Source: Spirochaetota bacterium (GTDB taxonomy: Bacteria; Spirochaetota; Spirochaetia; Treponematales; UBA12059). Taken from it: a stretch of DNA of 64,000 nucleotides. A program made the position numbers and the translations under genes. Position 1 is the stretch's first letter, and every line of letters starts with the position of its first letter. Location: the NCBI GenBank assembly GCA_026398615.1, contig JAPLSN010000008.1:1-64000 (forward strand). The letters run 5' to 3'. Shown here piece after piece: positions 32,354 through 39,208 of this stretch. The notes beneath the pieces were generated by a model. The model worked only from the letters and a program-made list of their open reading frames with translations. It ran no database searches and was not told where the DNA came from.

Positions 32354-34714
32354 TCAGAATCCGGTTTGCGCCGTGCGGGAGATGATCTCCTCCTGGTGGT
32401 TCCCGTCGAGGTCGACGAAGTAGTCCGAATATCCGGCCACGCGGACGAGGAGGTCCCGGTGGGCTTCCGGCCGCCGTTGTGCATCGCGCAACGTGTCAGA
32501 ATCCACAACGTTGAACTGGACGTGGTGGCCGCCGAGGCGGAAGTAGGTGCGCACGAGGGAGGACAGCCGGCCGATGCCTTCTTCGCCCGAGAGCGCCGCC
32601 GGGAGGAAGCGCTGGTTAAGGAGCGTGCCGCCCGAGCGCGCGTGGTCCAGCTTCGAAAGGGATTTCATGACCGCCGTCGGGCCGTTGCGGTCGGCTCCCT
32701 GGGACGGCGACGCGCCGTCGGATTCAGGCGCCCGCGCGAAGCGTCCGTCGGGTGTGGCGCCCGTGCGCAGGCCGAAGTAGACGTGGCAGGTGGTCGAGAG
32801 GACGTTCATGCGCCAGCTCCCCCCCCGCGGCGAACCGTGCCCCTCGATGGCGCCGGCGACGCTGCCGAAGACGCGGACGGCGAGGGCGTCGGCCCGGTCG
32901 TCGTCGTTGCCGAATTTTGGGGTCTTGTTCGAAATGAGCAGGCGGAGCGCGTCCCTTTCCTTCCAGTTGGAAGCCAGCGCCTCGAGAAACTCCCTCATGG
33001 TCAGCCGGCCGCCTTCGAAAACATGCATCTTCAGCGCCGACAGCGAGTCGGTCGTCGTGCCGAGGCCGCAGAACTGGATGTAATCCGTGTTGTAGCGGGC
33101 GCCGCCGTCGTAGTAATCCTTCCCCCGCCCGATGCAGTCGGCTATCGCGACCGAGAGGAAGGGAGCGGGCATGTACTGGGCAAACATCCGGTCAAGCCGG
33201 TCGGAAAACCGGATCTTGAGCCCGACGACGTGGCGCAGCTGGGTTTCGAAGGCGGCATACAGTTCATCGAACGACGAAAAACGCCCCGGATCGCCCGAGG
33301 GGATCGAGACGCGCAGACCGGTCGCCGGGTCGATGCCGTCGTTCAACGCGAGTTCCAGGACCTTCGGGACGTTCAGGTAGCCGTGGAGGAGGTAGGCTTC
33401 CTTGCCGAAACAGCCGGTCTCCACGCAGCCAGACACGCCGCCTTCCCGGGCGTCGCCGAGTTCCTTCCCCATGCCGACCTGGGCCATGATCACTTCCTCG
33501 GCATTGAAGAGCGAGGGGTAGCCCGCGCCTTTCCGGATGACCCGGCACGCGGCTTCGAGGAGCCGGCCGGGCGTCTTCGCCGAAACCTGGAGGTTGGCCT
33601 GGGGCTGGAGGAGCCGGAGTTCGTCGAGGGTTTCGAGCACGAGGTACGAAACCTCGTTGGACGCGTCGGACCCGTCGCGGGTGAGGCCGCCGAGGTCGAT
33701 GTTCGTGAAGTCATTGTAGGTGCCGCTCTCCGCCGCGGTGACGCCCACCTTCGGGGGCGCCGGCGTGTTGTTCACCTTGATCCAGAAGCAGGCGAGGAGT
33801 TCCTTCGCGCTCTCGCGGTCGAGCCTGCCTTCCGCGATATCCTGCGTATAGAAGGGCCGGAGGTGGAGGTCGAGGCGGCCGGGGCTCATGGCGTCCCAGC
33901 CGTTGAGCTCGGTGATCGTGCCGAGGTGGACGAACCAGTAGGTCTGGAGGGCTTCCCGGAAGTCGCGCGGCGCCCTTGCGGGAACGCGGCGGCAGGTTTC
34001 GGCGATGACGCGGAGCTCGGCGGCGCGGACCGGATCGCTTTCGCCCGCGGCCATCGTTTCCGCGAGCGCGGCGTGGCGCTCCGCGAAAACGATGGCGCCG
34101 TCGCAGGCGACGTCCATGGCGGCGAGCTCGTCGTCCTTGCGAAGCGCATCGGGATCGGAAGCCCAGTCGAGCGACGCCCTCGATCGCGCGATATCGGCCT
34201 TGAAGTCCAGCATGCCCTTCCGGTAGATCGTCCCGTCGAGCGCCGTGTGGCCCGGGGCGCGCTGCTCCATGAACTCGGTGAACAGTCCGGCTTCGTAGAG
34301 CGCCTTCCAGTCCGCCGGTGCCTCGGCGAAGGCGCGTTCGCGCATGCTGCGTCCCGTCCAGTACGGGATGACGACATCCCGGTAGACCGACAGGTCCGCT
34401 TCGGACACGGCATAGCCGGTCATCGGGCGGGTATCGAGGACGCGCAAGTCGTCCAGCGAGTGGCAGGTGAGTTCGGGATATGAGGAGACCGCCTTGGGTC
34501 GCGGCCCGCGTTCGCCGACGATGAGTTCGCCCTGTCCGATCCAGATCGATTTTCGCTCGCAGAGCCGCCTGAAGGCCATGGCGCGGAGCACGGGAACCGA
34601 CGCCTTCCCCTCCCATTCGCGGTAGAACTCCGTGATGATCGTCGCGCGTTCCGCGGAAAAGGACGGCCGCGACGAGAAGCTCTCGTCCCTGAGACGGCGT
34701 ATGCGTTCGTTCAT
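32354..34714 (-). CDS. hypD: Glycyl-radical dehydratase, HypD type (trans-4-hydroxy-L-proline dehydratase)
   Basis: Oxygen-sensitive glycyl-radical enzyme of 786 residues. The thiyl cysteine and catalytic glutamate lie in SGCVETGCFGKEAY, and the glycyl radical site is Gly at about 761 in VRVAGYSDYF. The motifs YWFVHLGTITELNGWDAMSPGRLD, NNTPAPPKVGVT, YNDFTNIDLGG and SNKTPKFGNDDD match my memory of Clostridioides HypD very closely, which dehydrates 4-hydroxyproline to pyrroline-5-carboxylate. Its ATG overlaps the activase stop as ATGA. The next pathway step (P5C reductase, proC) is not in the window. Other diol/glycerol-type dehydratases remain possible but are less similar. Confidence 0.88.
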   Translation of the reverse strand: MNERIRRLRDESFSSRPSFSAERATIITEFYREWEGKASVPVLRAMAFRRLCERKSIWIGQGELIVGERGPRPKAVSSYPELTCHSLDDLRVLDTRPMTGYAVSEADLSVYRDVVIPYWTGRSMRERAFAEAPADWKALYEAGLFTEFMEQRAPGHTALDGTIYRKGMLDFKADIARSRASLDWASDPDALRKDDELAAMDVACDGAIVFAERHAALAETMAAGESDPVRAAELRVIAETCRRVPARAPRDFREALQTYWFVHLGTITELNGWDAMSPGRLDLHLRPFYTQDIAEGRLDRESAKELLACFWIKVNNTPAPPKVGVTAAESGTYNDFTNIDLGGLTRDGSDASNEVSYLVLETLDELRLLQPQANLQVSAKTPGRLLEAACRVIRKGAGYPSLFNAEEVIMAQVGMGKELGDAREGGVSGCVETGCFGKEAYLLHGYLNVPKVLELALNDGIDPATGLRVSIPSGDPGRFSSFDELYAAFETQLRHVVGLKIRFSDRLDRMFAQYMPAPFLSVAIADCIGRGKDYYDGGARYNTDYIQFCGLGTTTDSLSALKMHVFEGGRLTMREFLEALASNWKERDALRLLISNKTPKFGNDDDRADALAVRVFGSVAGAIEGHGSPRGGSWRMNVLSTTCHVYFGLRTGATPDGRFARAPESDGASPSQGADRNGPTAVMKSLSKLDHARSGGTLLNQRFLPAALSGEEGIGRLSSLVRTYFRLGGHHVQFNVVDSDTLRDAQRRPEAHRDLLVRVAGYSDYFVDLDGNHQEEIISRTAQTGF

Positions 34715-35604
34715 GATGCGCCTCCGATGGTTACCTGGATGCCAGCGGCCCGCAGTCGCGCGGCGATGTTTTCCATGCGGGCAAGGTCCGGGGGAAGGAT
34801 CCCCGCGAGGGGGTACGTCCCTCCCCGCGAGCGGTACTTGGCTTCGGCCGAATCGTGGTAGGGGAGGAGTTCGACCGGCCATCCCGCCCCGAGCCCCCCG
34901 ACGAACGCGGCCAGGGCTTCGATGTCGGCATCCGCGTCGTTCATGCCCGGTACGACGGGCGTCCTGATCCTGACCGCCGCGCCGAGCCGTGCGAGGATGC
35001 GCAGGTTATCCAGGATGAGCGCGTTGTGCGCCCCGGTCATGGCGCGGTGCTTTCCGCCGTCGACGATCTTGAGGTCGCAGAGCAGGAGGTCGGCGAGGGC
35101 GGCCGTCCTGGCAACGACGTCCCAGGGAGCGAAAAGCGAGGTTTCCACGGCCGTCCGGATGCCTTGTTCGCGGCAGGTACCGAGAATGGCGAGGAGGAAG
35201 TCGGGGCTCGCAAGGGGTTCCCCGCCGGAGAAGGTCGCGCCCCCGCCCGTTTCCTCGTAGAATGGCCGGTCCTTCTCGATCTCGGCCATGACCGCGGCCA
35301 CGGTCATGGGGATGCCGACCCTGCGGCGGGCTTCCGCCGGGCATACGTCCGCGCAGGCGCCGCAGGCGATGCATCCGGTTCCCGCAGGATCGGACGCCGC
35401 GCCCGTCGGGCAGACGTTCGCGCAGGCTCCGCAGCCGATGCAGCGTTCCGCTCGGATCGACAGCTCCGGCTCGGGCGACCGGCCCTCGGGATTGTGGCAC
35501 CATGCGCAGTCGAGGGGGCAGCCTTTCAGGAAGACCGTCGTCCGCAAGCCCGGACCGTCGTGCCAGCAGGACTTGCGGATGTCGAACACGATGCCCCGGT
35601 TCAC
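34711..35604 (-). CDS. Glycyl-radical enzyme activating enzyme (radical SAM activase)
   Basis: Activase of 297 residues that installs the glycyl radical on the dehydratase encoded next. The radical SAM motif is GCPLDCAWCHNPEG (CX3CX2C), preceded by SCWHDGPGLRTTVFLKG. An inserted ferredoxin-like segment has two clusters (CIGCGACANVCPTGA and CIACGACADVCPAEA), standard for the PflA-relatives of HypD, CutC and glycerol dehydratases. GATFSGGEPLASPDFL (GGE motif) binds SAM. The start is GTG 35604 with GGGAGGGGCG before it; the long upstream frame lies antisense-like in gntR. Confidence 0.93.
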   Translation of the reverse strand: MNRGIVFDIRKSCWHDGPGLRTTVFLKGCPLDCAWCHNPEGRSPEPELSIRAERCIGCGACANVCPTGAASDPAGTGCIACGACADVCPAEARRRVGIPMTVAAVMAEIEKDRPFYEETGGGATFSGGEPLASPDFLLAILGTCREQGIRTAVETSLFAPWDVVARTAALADLLLCDLKIVDGGKHRAMTGAHNALILDNLRILARLGAAVRIRTPVVPGMNDADADIEALAAFVGGLGAGWPVELLPYHDSAEAKYRSRGGTYPLAGILPPDLARMENIAARLRAAGIQVTIGGAS

Positions 35605-36284
35605 CGCCCCTCCCGATCGCGCCCGAGGGCGAAATAGTATCGCGTCACGAATGGTTCCTGGACCGCGAAGGACCAGTGGACGTCGCGGACATACGCCGCC
35701 GCCGCGGGGCCGTCGCCGGATTCGAGGAGGCGGACCAGTTCGGCGTGCTCGCCGCACGAAGCCGCTTCCCATTCGCGGACGTAGGCCTTCCTGCGGGGGA
35801 AGTCGTACAGGCGCTCTTTCATGGTCCGGACCGTCCGGAGCAGTTCGCCGTTTCCCGACCGTTCGAGGTAGATGTCGTGGAAGCGGAGGTTGTCATCGTA
35901 GTAGCGGGAGAAATCGTCGTCGTCCAGGGCGCGCCGCATGGACGCGTCCAGCTCGCGCATCCGCGCGATCCCCTCCTTCCCGAGCCCGGGCAGCGCGGAC
36001 AGGACGGCTTGGGCTTCCAGGGCTCCGATAACTTCGTAGAGGTCGCGGATGTCGCCCAGCTCGAGCGCGTTCACCAGGACGCCGCGGCGGGGGAAGACGG
36101 TCACGAAACCCTCGGCTTCGAGGCGAATGAGGGCGTCGCGGAGGGGTGTCCGGCTCATCCCGAGTTCCGCGCCCAGGACGTTCAGGTCCATGAATTGCCC
36201 GGGCCGGAGTTTGCCGTCGTTGAGCAGGTTTTTCAGGCGTTCGTAGACGAGCCGGCTCATGGTTTGGTCGCTGTCGGATTTCAT
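35601..36284 (-). CDS. GntR-family regulator (FadR/FCD subgroup) of the glycyl-radical operon
   Basis: Transcription factor of about 227 residues. The N-terminal winged helix (LRPGQFMDLNVLGAELGMSRTPLRDALIRLEAEGFVTVFPRRGVLV) is GntR type. The C-terminal FCD ligand domain has its conserved His/Asp positions (LRFHDIYLERSGN, EHAELVRLLESGDGPAAAAYVRDVHW), which usually bind a metal and a carboxylate ligand. It is the first gene of the operon and overlaps the activase start by four bases, so it probably senses the substrate or a related acid and controls its own operon. ATG 36284 is placed 8 bases after an extended -10; GTG 36317 and ATG 36290 are alternatives. Confidence 0.88.
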   Translation of the reverse strand: MKSDSDQTMSRLVYERLKNLLNDGKLRPGQFMDLNVLGAELGMSRTPLRDALIRLEAEGFVTVFPRRGVLVNALELGDIRDLYEVIGALEAQAVLSALPGLGKEGIARMRELDASMRRALDDDDFSRYYDDNLRFHDIYLERSGNGELLRTVRTMKERLYDFPRRKAYVREWEAASCGEHAELVRLLESGDGPAAAAYVRDVHWSFAVQEPFVTRYYFALGRDREGR

Positions 36285-36292
36285 TATCATGT

Positions 36293-36312
36293 AATATATC
36301 ACAGATATATCA
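36293..36312 (-). promoter_or_regulatory. AT-rich promoter with direct repeats before gntR
   Basis: Read on the minus strand, TGATATAT occurs twice, 11 bp apart (36305-36312 and 36294-36301). The inner copy forms an extended -10 (TG-A-TATATT) ending 8 bases before ATG 36284. One-turn-spaced repeats over a -10 are a plausible operator for the GntR protein itself. Confidence 0.45.
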
Positions 36313-36348
36313 GACACTCGAAGAGAAATTCACGGGAAACGGGCGCTT

Positions 36349-36377
36349 TTGCTTTTTTCTTCCGAGTGGCATATACT
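36349..36377 (+). promoter_or_regulatory. Promoter of the small basic protein gene
   Basis: TTGCTT (36349-36354), 17 bp, TATACT (36372-36377). The transcript would have a leader of about 133 bases before ATG 36517. Confidence 0.65.
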
Positions 36378-36516
36378 CGACTTTACACCCATACAAGCGG
36401 CTTGGCGCCGCCGTCGCACCCGGCATTCGAAAGGGCACGTGCGACGCGCGTTCCGGCGCGAATCCGAGAAACGCGGATTCGCGAGGGATGCATCGTCGAA
36501 CCGGAAAGGAGCGCGT

Positions 36517-36633
36517 ATGAAAGAAAAGAGCAAGCAAGTCAAGGAACCCAAAAAGAAACCGCAGAAAACCCTCAAGGAAAAGCGAAAGGAAAAGCACGAA
36601 AAGGAAGCGCAGAAGAGAACCGACGCGGTATAG
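36517..36633 (+). CDS. Small lysine-rich protein
   Basis: Protein of 38 residues beginning MKEKSKQVKEPKKKPQ. More than a third of its residues are lysine, with Glu, Gln and Arg making most of the rest; no hydrophobic core, signal or Cys. A strong GGAAAGGA SD precedes the ATG, and a well-formed promoter lies upstream, so it is probably expressed. A strong hairpin follows at 36670. It could bind nucleic acid or ribosomes by charge, but no family is recognised. The A-rich codons differ from the GC-rich neighbours. Confidence 0.65.
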   Translation: MKEKSKQVKEPKKKPQKTLKEKRKEKHEKEAQKRTDAV

Positions 36634-36669
36634 CGGGTTTTCTGTCCGGTTTTCCGATTGGCCCGGGCT

Positions 36670-36695
36670 GACCGGGGAGCTTGGGCTTCCCGGTC
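36670..36695 (+). terminator. Hairpin after the small basic protein gene
   Basis: GACCGGGGAGC (36670-36680) pairs with GCTTCCCGGTC (36685-36695), 11 bp with one G-T wobble, loop TTGG. The following bases are only moderately T-rich (GGTTGTCGTTTCC). Confidence 0.4.
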
Positions 36696-36783
36696 GGTCC
36701 GGTTGTCGTTTCCTGAGGAGCGTCCGTTCGCCGTGGGGAACGGCTCCGGCCGGCGTGTCTCGCGGAGGGAACGGGGCGTGCGC

Positions 36784-37674
36784 ATGAAACGGAGCGTATC
36801 GTTCGTCATGATCGCCGCCATGGCGGTCTCGTCGGTTGCCGCCGAGCTGGCCAGACCCATCACCATGAGCCCGCTTCCGGTGTTCACGCCCGAAGTCGAG
36901 TTGTTTCCCTCATTTTCGTCCGCCATCGACGGATGGCAGGGCTTGGACCAGGCGGGAGCCCCCCTGTTCGCGCACGGACTCGAAACCAGCGCGGCGTTCG
37001 ATTTCGTTTCGTCCCCGCGCGTCGTCGTCTCGGGCTTTTCGCGCGAGATCTTCGGCTTCAAGGCCAACCCGGACGGCCCCTTCATGTTCAGGTCCCGCGA
37101 TCTCGTCACCGCGCTCGGCCTTCGCGCCTGGTTCCTGGCCGGGCCCGTCGTGCTCGGGGCGAGCTACCGCCACGACTGCAAGCATGACATCTACGAGGAT
37201 TTCGGACGGGATCTCGTGCACGACGCCTTCGGCGCCGCGGTCCGCCAGGCGAAGCCTTTCCGCTTCGACGCGATCGGGGGGCGGGGATCGGCGGACGCGG
37301 CCCTGGAGTTCGAGGCGAACGTTCCGCCGCTCTTCCAGCAGGCGTCCTTCGACGTCGACCGCTTCCGGTTTTCGGCCGAGGCGCTCGCGGTTCCCGTCCT
37401 GTTCGGAACAACCCTTCGCCTGTCGGCCGAAGGACGGATCTCGGCCATCGGCAGGTCGGGGTCGGCGGGCGTGGCCGTGCCCGATGGCATATCGTGGGAC
37501 TGGAGGCTGGCTGCCGGCATTGAAGCCGTCGGGGAGGCGGGGACGGTCAGGCTCTACGCCTCGATCGAGCGGATCACGGATACCTGGCGAAACGCGGCTC
37601 CCGAACCCGTCCTCGTGCCCGCCGCCGGGCTGACCTTCGCCTTCGGCGAAGGCTTCACGCGAAGAAATCCCTGA
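36784..37674 (+). CDS. Exported protein, possible outer-membrane or periplasmic protein
   Basis: Protein of 296 residues with a Sec signal peptide (MKRSVSFVMIAAMAVSSVAAE, cleavage probably after VAA). The rest alternates hydrophobic and polar residues in short strands with many Phe/Leu/Arg (LRAWFLAGPVVLGASYRHD, PVLFGTTLRLSAEGRIS) and ends AAGLTFAFGEGFTRRNP, consistent with a small beta-barrel or beta-rich envelope protein. No family is recognised. ATG 36784 starts the signal peptide; earlier in-frame codons read as Arg-rich non-coding sequence. Confidence 0.65.
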   Translation: MKRSVSFVMIAAMAVSSVAAELARPITMSPLPVFTPEVELFPSFSSAIDGWQGLDQAGAPLFAHGLETSAAFDFVSSPRVVVSGFSREIFGFKANPDGPFMFRSRDLVTALGLRAWFLAGPVVLGASYRHDCKHDIYEDFGRDLVHDAFGAAVRQAKPFRFDAIGGRGSADAALEFEANVPPLFQQASFDVDRFRFSAEALAVPVLFGTTLRLSAEGRISAIGRSGSAGVAVPDGISWDWRLAAGIEAVGEAGTVRLYASIERITDTWRNAAPEPVLVPAAGLTFAFGEGFTRRNP

Positions 37675-38029
37675 TGATCCCCAGCTCGAAGCCGTATTCC
37701 ATGGCGAACACGCGCATGTGGGGGCAGCCGCTCGTCGCCATGAGGAGGCCGAGGAGGGACTGGAGCCACGACTGGATGTCGGTTTCCCTCGGGCAGCACC
37801 GGACCATGGCCACCGAGCACTTGGCTGTTTTTCCGGATCGAGGGGGCAGTGCCCGCAGCGGTGGTAGCCTAGATCCGTCCACGATTCTTCCGTGGCGGGC
37901 CCGAAGTCGGTGGAAACGACGGTATGGGTTCCCTTGTCGACGACGATAGAATAGCCTTCCCGCTTCCCGTCCTCGAAGGTGAAGCTGCAGGCGAAACGGG
38001 CCAGTTTCTGGTTTTTTTGCGTGCGGCAT
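37655..38029 (-). CDS. Cys-rich conserved protein (DUF6901-like), frame disrupted at two homopolymers
   Basis: The 124-codon open frame from ATG 38029 (SD GAAGGA) ends with a convincing C-terminus: KCSVAMVRCC and LMATSGCPHMRVFAMEYGFELG. The middle is convincing only in a second frame, which reads FTFEDGKREGYSIVVDKGT, then WTDLGYHRCGHCPLDPEK. Removing one T from the T7 run at 38012-38018 and adding one to the T5 run at 37828-37832 joins all parts into one protein of about 124 residues. The Cys pairs (CGHC, KCSV, RCC, SGCPH) suggest metal binding. I recognise the C-x2-C-P-L-D-P and ATSGCPH pattern as a DUF6901-type family, but from memory only. Confidence 0.5.
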   Translation of the reverse strand: MPHAKKPETGPFRLQLHLRGREAGRLFYRRRQGNPYRRFHRLRARHGRIVDGSRLPPLRALPPRSGKTAKCSVAMVRCCPRETDIQSWLQSLLGLLMATSGCPHMRVFAMEYGFELGIIRDFFA

Positions 38030-38055
38030 CCGGATTCCTTCGGCTCAGGCGGTCG

Positions 38056-39090
38056 TCAACCTCCCGGGAACAGGCCTTTCAGCGCGTCCAGCGCGGCTTC
38101 CGCGGCGCGGCCGATGCCTTCACCCACGCCCGCCGCGACCTTCCCGAATTCCTCGCCAACTGACTTGACGGCATGCCCGAAGGGATCGGCGCTCTTTTCG
38201 AATTCGGAGCGGTAGAAGTCGAACCCGACCTTCACGTCGTCGGCCGGTTGCCCCTTCGCCATGCTTCGCTTGAGGTAGAAACCGTCCATGATGGTCCGGT
38301 AGTGGCCCGCCTGGGCCCAGTTGCGGAGCTCGCTGAGCCTGACCACCGGGTAGGGGTGGGTGATGAATGCCGTGTTCAGCACCTTGTAGAGGTTGTCGAG
38401 GACCGAGTTGGATTCCTCATACTCCGCGGCCTGCTCGAAGAAGTCGTTCAGGTTCATTTGCGAGACGTCATCGCCTCCGGCCATCTTCATGAGCAGGGCG
38501 TAGCAGGGATCCTCGGACTGCAGGGCGAGAAGCCCGGCACGGTCGGCGGTGAGTTCGCTGCGGCGGTCCCATTCGGCGAGCGCCAGGATCAGCGGCAGGA
38601 TCACGAGCTCGCCCCCGGGAATGATGTTGGTGGCCAGGTTCGAGAGGAGCCAGAGGAGGGTCTTGTAGAGGGAGTGGCCGCTCATGATGTGGCCCATTTC
38701 GTGCGCGATCACGGCCTTCAGCTCCTCGTCGGTCAGGACGGCGACGGCCGAGCTGTTCATGACGATGAAGGGCCTGTCGACGCCGTAGACGCCGGCGTTG
38801 AAGAACGGGCTCCGCGTGACGAAGACATCGGGGCGGTAGGGCCAGTCGAAGGTCAGGGCGATCTCGGTGACCATGGCATGGAGCCTGGCGAACTGCCTCG
38901 GGGTGGCCTTGACCGACGAAGCCGTGTGGATGAGCCTCATCGAGCGTTCGGCGGTGGCGCCCTGGAGGACCCGGAAGACATCGTCGAGGCCCTTGACCCC
39001 GCGGATGGCCGCCAGCGTGGCCCGGTCGGCCGGGTGTTCCCAGGATTTCGGGTCGATGTCCGGGAATGTCTTCCTGCGTTCGACGATCAT
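38056..39090 (-). CDS. M48-family zinc metallopeptidase
   Basis: Peptidase of 344 residues. The zinc motif is VIAHEMGHIMSGHSLYK (HExxH) with the third ligand in ELTADRAGLLAL. A hydrophobic pair (LLWLLSNLATNIIPGGELVILPLILALAEW, about 155-185) just after the active site marks membrane association as in HtpX/YhfN relatives, but without the N-terminal transmembrane helices of HtpX. The C-terminus (about 290-344) is amphipathic and Gly/Ala-rich. AAGGAGAGGAAC precedes the ATG. Likely role is protein quality control; the substrate is unknown. Confidence 0.88.
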   Translation of the reverse strand: MIVERRKTFPDIDPKSWEHPADRATLAAIRGVKGLDDVFRVLQGATAERSMRLIHTASSVKATPRQFARLHAMVTEIALTFDWPYRPDVFVTRSPFFNAGVYGVDRPFIVMNSSAVAVLTDEELKAVIAHEMGHIMSGHSLYKTLLWLLSNLATNIIPGGELVILPLILALAEWDRRSELTADRAGLLALQSEDPCYALLMKMAGGDDVSQMNLNDFFEQAAEYEESNSVLDNLYKVLNTAFITHPYPVVRLSELRNWAQAGHYRTIMDGFYLKRSMAKGQPADDVKVGFDFYRSEFEKSADPFGHAVKSVGEEFGKVAAGVGEGIGRAAEAALDALKGLFPGG

Positions 39091-39146
39091 TCGTTCCTCT
39101 CCTTGTCTCCATCGGCGGGGAATTTCCTCTCCGTGCCGCGGTGCGA

Positions 39147-39175
39147 AGTATAATGTATCGTCGTCATTCGCGCAA
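39147..39175 (-). promoter_or_regulatory. Promoter of the M48 peptidase
   Basis: Minus strand TTGCGC (39170-39175), 17 bp, TATACT (39147-39152), with a leader of about 50 bases that ends in an SD. Confidence 0.6.
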
Positions 39176-39208
39176 AAACGTGCGACCCGGCCTTTCCCTT
39201 GCCTCCGC

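Noticed and set aside
30839-34483. 1214-codon open frame on the plus strand
   Set aside because: It lies antisense to the HerA-like and HypD genes, is extremely rich in Arg, Gly, Glu and Val, has no recognisable motif, and is explained by the high GC content that removes stops opposite real genes.
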